This document shows, in pieces, positions 25,506-29,720 of a stretch of DNA of 29,720 bases. The stretch is taken from positions 1 through 29,720 of the forward strand of contig USRT01000025.1 of NCBI GenBank assembly GCA_900557195.1, read 5' to 3'. Below the pieces are notes generated by a model. The model searched no databases and was not told the origin of the DNA. It was given only the letters and a program-made list of their open reading frames with translations. The position numbers and the translations under genes are program-made. Every line of letters starts with the position of its first letter. Position 1 is the stretch's first letter. Source of the DNA: an uncultured Clostridium sp. (GTDB taxonomy: Bacteria; Bacillota; Clostridia; TANB77; CAG-508).

Positions 25506-26768
25506 AGAGAAGGGGATAGAGGTCCTAATGTTGAATTAATTCAAAGTACACTAAAGAAGCTGGGATTTTATAATGGAAATATTGATGGTATTTTTGGTCC
25601 CAAAACAAAAGCAGCAGTTATAAGATTCCAAAAAGAATTCAATTTAAAACCAGATGGTATAGTTGGTTTTGACACATGGAATGCACTATTTTCATATATA
25701 AATGGATATAGTTATTATGTAATAAAACCGGGTGACACATTATATAGTATAGTTAAAAAATTTAATACAAATATAAATTTTTTATTGGTTGCAAATCCAA
25801 TGATTGATGTTAATAATTTAAAAATAGGAGATGTGATAATAGTACCTTTTGGCAATGTTGTTCCAACAGATATAAGTTATACATATAAAATATTAGATAT
25901 AAATATATTAGCTTTAAGAACTATATATCCATTTTTAGAGTTTGGAAATATTGGAAACAGTGTGCTGGGAAAACAAATTCCGTATATAAGAATAGGAAGA
26001 GGTCAAAGAGAAGTTTTATATACTGCATCTATTCATGCTAATGAATGGATAACATCTGTGTTATTAATGAAATTTGTTGAAAATTTTTGTAAGGCTTATG
26101 TATTGGATAGATATATTTTTGGATATAGAGCAAGAGATTTGTTTGAAGGATGTTCATTATATATAGTTCCGATGGTAAACCCTGATGCAGTCGAAGTCGT
26201 AACAGAATATGTAGGACCAGGTAATGAAATTTATGAAGCAGCTAAAAGAGTCGCAGATAGATATCCAAATATTCCTTTTCCTAGTGGGTGGAAAGCAAAT
26301 ATTAAAGGTGTAGATTTAAACTTACAATTTCCAGCAAGATGGGAAGAAGCAAGAGAAATAAAATATTCAGAGGGCTTTACAACTCCTGCACCACGTGATT
26401 ATGTAGGATTAGCACCGCTTACACAACCAGAGGCTATAGCTTTATATAATTTTACTAATATTAATAATTTTAGACTTACAATTTCATATCATACACAAGG
26501 AAAAGAAATATATTGGAGATTTTTAGATTATTTACCAGAAGATTCATTCAAAATAGCTATGGAATTTTCTAGAGTTTCTGGTTATACCTTAAGTGAAACT
26601 CCATATCGTTCATCATTTGCGGGGTATAGAGATTGGTTTATACAAGACTTTAATAGACCTGGTTTTACTATTGAAGCAGGAGAAGGAGTGAGTCCACTTC
26701 CGATTTCTCAATTTGATACAATATATGCAGATAATGAAGGAATACTGGTTTTAGGAATGGTACTTTAA
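25494..26768 (+). CDS. PG-binding/LysM/M14 peptidoglycan endopeptidase
   Basis: Peptidase of the M14 gamma-D-glutamyl-(L)-meso-diaminopimelate type, 424 residues. A PG_binding_1 domain (about 8-66) and a LysM motif (YYVIKPGDTLYSIVKKF, about 74-118) precede a zinc carboxypeptidase domain. HANEW (H181, E184) and H333 (SYHTQGKEIYW) are the zinc ligands, and E394 in FTIEAGEGVSPLP is the general base. No signal peptide is visible, as in known spore-associated relatives that act on cell-wall peptides inside the forespore or after lysis. The start codon sits inside a 16-bp hairpin with the ribosome site in its loop. Confidence 0.93.
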   Translation: MDIFREGDRGPNVELIQSTLKKLGFYNGNIDGIFGPKTKAAVIRFQKEFNLKPDGIVGFDTWNALFSYINGYSYYVIKPGDTLYSIVKKFNTNINFLLVANPMIDVNNLKIGDVIIVPFGNVVPTDISYTYKILDINILALRTIYPFLEFGNIGNSVLGKQIPYIRIGRGQREVLYTASIHANEWITSVLLMKFVENFCKAYVLDRYIFGYRARDLFEGCSLYIVPMVNPDAVEVVTEYVGPGNEIYEAAKRVADRYPNIPFPSGWKANIKGVDLNLQFPARWEEAREIKYSEGFTTPAPRDYVGLAPLTQPEAIALYNFTNINNFRLTISYHTQGKEIYWRFLDYLPEDSFKIAMEFSRVSGYTLSETPYRSSFAGYRDWFIQDFNRPGFTIEAGEGVSPLPISQFDTIYADNEGILVLGMVL

Positions 26769-26809
26769 AGTTTTATAAAAATTATAATAAAGCTCAAAAA
26801 AATATATAT

Positions 26810-26847
26810 AAGAATGTTATTAATTAACCATAATAACATTCTTTTTT
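26810..26847 (+). terminator. terminator of the M14 gene
   Basis: A 13-bp perfect stem (26810-26822 with 26831-26843), 8-nt loop, then T-run. Confidence 0.85.
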
Positions 26848-26966
26848 ATATATTTTATTACAAATTGATATGGTATTCATAAAAATAATATGGGAATAAT
26901 AAAAGTATGGAAAAATTATATTACAAGTGGTATAATGAGCGTAACAAAATTAGAAAGGAGTTTTTT

Positions 26967-28382
26967 ATGGAAGAGATAAAATCAGAAGGAAAAAAATTAC
27001 AGGACAAATTATTTAATAAAAAAGAAAATGGATGGAGAGGGCTAAATGAATCTCAAAAGAAAGATATATTTACTTATTGCGATGAATATATCGAATTTCT
27101 GAATAATGGAAAAACTGAAAGAGAGATAGTGATAGAAGCAAAAAAAGTTGCAGATAAACATGGATTTAAAGATATAAATGAATATGAAACATTAAAACCA
27201 GGAGATAAAGTTTATTATATTAATCGTGAAAAAAGTATGTACCTTGCAATAATTGGTGAAGATAATATAGAAAATGGAATGAATATTATAGGTGCACATG
27301 GTGATTCTCCAAGATTAGATTTAAAACCAAATCCTATATATGAAGATACTGGCTTTGCATACTTTAAAACACATTATTATGGAGGAATTAAGAAATATCA
27401 ATGGACCACTATTCCACTTGCAATTCATGGAGTTATTGTAAAGGCAAATGGCGAAAAAATTAATATATGTATTGGAGAAGATGAAGAAGACCCTATTTTC
27501 ACAATTACAGATTTATTACCACATCTTGCACAAGAGCAAATGGAAAAGAAATTAAAAGAAGGAATTAAAGGAGAAGATTTAAACCTTTTAATAGGAAGTA
27601 TTCCTTTTGATTCAGAAGATGTTACTGAGAAAGTAAAATTAAATATTTTAAATATTTTGAATGAGAAATATGGAATAACAGAAGTTGACTTTTTAAGTTC
27701 AGAAATAGAATTAGTTCCAGCTTTTAAAGCAAGAAGTATGGGATTTGATAAGGGACTAGTTGCGGCATATGGTCAAGATGATAAAATATGTGTTTATACA
27801 TCTTTAACAGCATTAATGGAAATAGAAAAAACAAATAAGACAGCAGTTTGTATAATATCAGACAAAGAAGAAATAGGAAGTATGGGAAATACAGGAATGG
27901 AATCACATGTGTTTGATACATTTATTTCAGATATATTAAATAAATTAAATTGTAATAGACCAAATTTATTAGAAAAAGTATTTTGTAATTCTAAGATGTT
28001 ATCTGCAGATGTTGATGCAGGACTAGACCCAATATATGCATCTGTATCTGAAAAAAATAATGCGTCTTATTTAGGAAGAGGAATAGGAATTAGTAAATAT
28101 ACAGGTTCAAGAGGAAAATCTGGTGGATCTGATGCTAATGCAGAATTTGTAGCATATGTTAGAAGTGTATTTGAGAAAAATGATATTAGATACCAAATAG
28201 CAGAACTTGGTAGAGTAGATGTTGGTGGTGGTGGAACCATTGCATACATTCTAGCAAATAAAGGTATTGATGTAATTGATTGTGGTGTTCCAGTTTTATC
28301 TATGCATGCACCATATGAGGTAACAAGTAAATTTGATGTATATGAAGCTTTTAGAGGATATAAAGCTTTTTGGAGTGAATAA
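26967..28382 (+). CDS. M18 family aminopeptidase
   Basis: Cocatalytic zinc aminopeptidase of family M18 (aminopeptidase I/ApeA group), 471 residues. GAHGDSPRLDLKPNP (H111) holds the first zinc ligand, and YYGGIKKYQWTTIPLAIHG, AYGQDDKICVYTSL, SDKEEIGSMGNTGM and the C-terminal SMHAPYEV are family signatures. AAAGGAG lies 7 nt before the ATG at 26967; an upstream frame from 26907 has no ribosome site. It follows the M14 terminator and is likely its own unit. Cytosolic; probable role in peptide turnover. Confidence 0.93.
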   Translation: MEEIKSEGKKLQDKLFNKKENGWRGLNESQKKDIFTYCDEYIEFLNNGKTEREIVIEAKKVADKHGFKDINEYETLKPGDKVYYINREKSMYLAIIGEDNIENGMNIIGAHGDSPRLDLKPNPIYEDTGFAYFKTHYYGGIKKYQWTTIPLAIHGVIVKANGEKINICIGEDEEDPIFTITDLLPHLAQEQMEKKLKEGIKGEDLNLLIGSIPFDSEDVTEKVKLNILNILNEKYGITEVDFLSSEIELVPAFKARSMGFDKGLVAAYGQDDKICVYTSLTALMEIEKTNKTAVCIISDKEEIGSMGNTGMESHVFDTFISDILNKLNCNRPNLLEKVFCNSKMLSADVDAGLDPIYASVSEKNNASYLGRGIGISKYTGSRGKSGGSDANAEFVAYVRSVFEKNDIRYQIAELGRVDVGGGGTIAYILANKGIDVIDCGVPVLSMHAPYEVTSKFDVYEAFRGYKAFWSE

Positions 28383-28396
28383 AAAGTATAAAATTT

Positions 28397-28462
28397 AAAA
28401 TTACTTCTAATTTAGTAAAAACAGATAAAAATGTAATCACTAAATTAGAAGTAATTTTTATT
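28397..28462 (+). terminator. terminator of the aminopeptidase gene
   Basis: A perfect 20-bp inverted repeat (28397-28416 with 28439-28458) with a 22-nt loop and a T-rich tail. It starts 14 bp after the stop. Confidence 0.75.
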
Positions 28463-28549
28463 TTATATAGTTATTTTTTTGTAGCTATACAAAATGAGGG
28501 ACATGTCTCTTCTATAGAGGTGACATGGCTGAAGTTTCTATGATGAAAA

Positions 28550-29527
28550 TCATAATAGTCTCTTTATAAGTTCTTCAGCAGATTCATTACTTAAAAGAGC
28601 TGGTGGAACATCGAAAACTGTTTTAGCACCAACTTCAAGCTTATTGTGCATATGAAATGCAGCTCGTGCATAAGCAACTAAAATACTACCTGTGAACTCG
28701 GGATTTGATTCCAATTTTAAAGAATATTCAATAATTTGTTTATTGTCGCATGTGTTACCACTGCGGATTACAAATCCACCATGTGGCATTGCCGAATGAT
28801 TTTTATCAAGTTCAGATTGACTTACAAAATGTACAATTGTATCATAATCAGCAAAGTAATTTGGCATTTCCTTGATTTTTTTTGTTATTTCATCAAGGTC
28901 TGCGCCTTCCTCTGCAACTACATAACACTCTCTTAAGTGTTTTTCTCTTGCTGTCAGTTCAGGATTTTCACCTGCACGAACTTTATTCATAGCACCCTCA
29001 AGTGGAATTGTATATTGCTTGGCATCCTTTACGCCATCGATTCTTCGAATAGCATCTGAATGACCTTGGCTGACTCCTTTACCCCAGAAGGTGTATGTTT
29101 TTCCTATTGGAAGAATTGCTTCTGAATAAGCTCTAGCAATTGAGAACATACCAGGGTCCCAGCCTACTGAAATAATAGATACTTTTCCAGCAGAGGAAGA
29201 AGCATTATTCATTTTTGCAAAGTATTCTGGAATTTTCGCATGTGTGTCAAAACTGTCAACAGTATTAAACATACGTGCAATTTTTGGTCCTTGTTCTGGT
29301 AAATCTGTAGCAGAGCCACCGCAAAGGATTACTACATCAATCTTGTCAGAATACTTTTCAATCTCATCAATAGATATTACATCTACACCTGATACAGATT
29401 GGATTTCTTCTGGATTTCGCCTTGTGAAAATAGCAGTTAATTTCAAGTCCTTATTATCAGGATTCGAAAGAGCTTTTTCTACGCCTTTGCCCAAGTTTCC
29501 ATAACCACAAATTGACACTTTAATCAT
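28550..29527 (-). CDS. ddh: meso-diaminopimelate D-dehydrogenase
   Basis: NADPH-dependent enzyme that aminates tetrahydrodipicolinate to meso-diaminopimelate in one step, feeding lysine and peptidoglycan synthesis. 325 residues from ATG 29527, preceded by GAGG at 8 nt; a longer frame to 29614 covers the promoter. The dinucleotide-binding loop is GYGNLGKG (8-15), and SVGWDPGMFSIARAY, FWGKGVSQGHSDAIRRIDGV and the C-terminal HGGFVIRSGNTCDNKQ are family signatures. Its G+C is clearly higher than that of the neighbouring genes on sampled lines (roughly 40% against under 30%), and it uses CGA for Arg, which suggests acquisition by transfer. Confidence 0.94.
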   Translation of the reverse strand: MIKVSICGYGNLGKGVEKALSNPDNKDLKLTAIFTRRNPEEIQSVSGVDVISIDEIEKYSDKIDVVILCGGSATDLPEQGPKIARMFNTVDSFDTHAKIPEYFAKMNNASSSAGKVSIISVGWDPGMFSIARAYSEAILPIGKTYTFWGKGVSQGHSDAIRRIDGVKDAKQYTIPLEGAMNKVRAGENPELTAREKHLRECYVVAEEGADLDEITKKIKEMPNYFADYDTIVHFVSQSELDKNHSAMPHGGFVIRSGNTCDNKQIIEYSLKLESNPEFTGSILVAYARAAFHMHNKLEVGAKTVFDVPPALLSNESAEELIKRLL

Positions 29528-29581
29528 AGTGTTTACCTCGTCTTTCCGCTTAATTAAGCATTTTATTATAATATGTACGAG

Positions 29582-29610
29582 ATTATATAACATTTCACTA
29601 ATTTTAACAA
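29582..29610 (-). promoter_or_regulatory. promoter of ddh
   Basis: On the minus strand: TTGTTA (29610-29605), 17-bp spacer, TATAAT (29587-29582). The sequence TATATAACATTT occurs twice here, at 29585-29596 and 29617-29628, so a second binding site is possible. Confidence 0.65.
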
Positions 29611-29720
29611 GCACTTATATAACATTTAATTTGTAAATTTGCTAGTATTATTGAATGAAAGTGTTATTATAAATGGTAAAATTAAGTGACGCACTTTGAA
29701 ATAAAAATAGACACATAAAA

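Noticed and set aside
29528..29614. Extension of ddh to 29614 with an in-phase CGGA
   Set aside because: The extension runs through the ddh promoter and lacks homology; the real start is ATG 29527 with its own ribosome site, so this CGGA is in the leader.

Overview
The window is very AT-rich DNA from a low-GC, spore-forming member of the Firmicutes (class Clostridia by gene content), near the chromosomal replication origin. The order mnmG-rsmG-parA-parB at the left is the classic oriC-proximal block. spoIIR, spmA and spmB indicate endospore formation, and an AbrB-type regulator with a C-terminal CxxC pair is typical of clostridia. A family or genus cannot be fixed from this sequence alone.

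Layout. 1-408: AT-rich non-coding DNA with an 84-bp direct repeat. 409-5489 (+): mnmG, rsmG, parA, parB and a DUF4446 membrane protein, closed by a strong terminator. 5670-5906 (+): two serine tRNAs (UGA, GCU). 6099-7004 (-): an aminoglycoside/hydroxyurea-kinase-like phosphotransferase. 7200-8091 (+): a patatin-like lipase. 8354-12681 (-): a 1441-residue double-ATPase acyl-CoA dehydratase activase-type protein. 12869-15354 (+): a GerMN-domain protein, trmN6 and rsmI. 15411-15665 (-): abrB-like regulator. 16025-17144 (+): spmA-spmB. 17417-19986 (-): murA, a YycJ-type metallo-hydrolase and rlmH in one transcription unit. 20385-21032 (-): spoIIR. 21218-28382 (+): an unrecognised 162-residue protein, a UDPGP-family nucleotidyltransferase, a phosphohexomutase, a PG-binding/LysM/M14 peptidase and an M18 aminopeptidase. 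28550-29527 (-): diaminopimelate dehydrogenase (ddh), richer in G+C than its neighbours.

The outstanding observation is a recurrent +1 frame problem that always looks the same. Four genes (patatin, activase twice, trmN6, spmB) are split into two reading frames at five places. At every one the zero-frame codon is CGG followed by A, and skipping one C (reading CGGA as a single unit) restores the family sequence with glycine at a conserved glycine position. I checked by eye all CGG triplets in the sense strand of the called genes. The only ones in phase are these five plus one near the 3' end of the patatin gene, and all six are CGGA. At least seven other CGGA tetramers lie out of phase in intact genes and cause no frame change. 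I found no frameshift of any other kind in about 30 kb. This fits a natural quadruplet codon (CGGA = Gly), or +1 recoding at an unassigned or starved CGG codon, better than random assembly errors. A systematic artefact cannot be excluded without reads.

Smaller points: a perfect hairpin that is both the likely terminator of the phosphomutase gene and the sequestered start of the M14 peptidase gene; a palindrome covering the -10 box of the unknown 162-residue gene; and several long inverted repeats in intergenic DNA.
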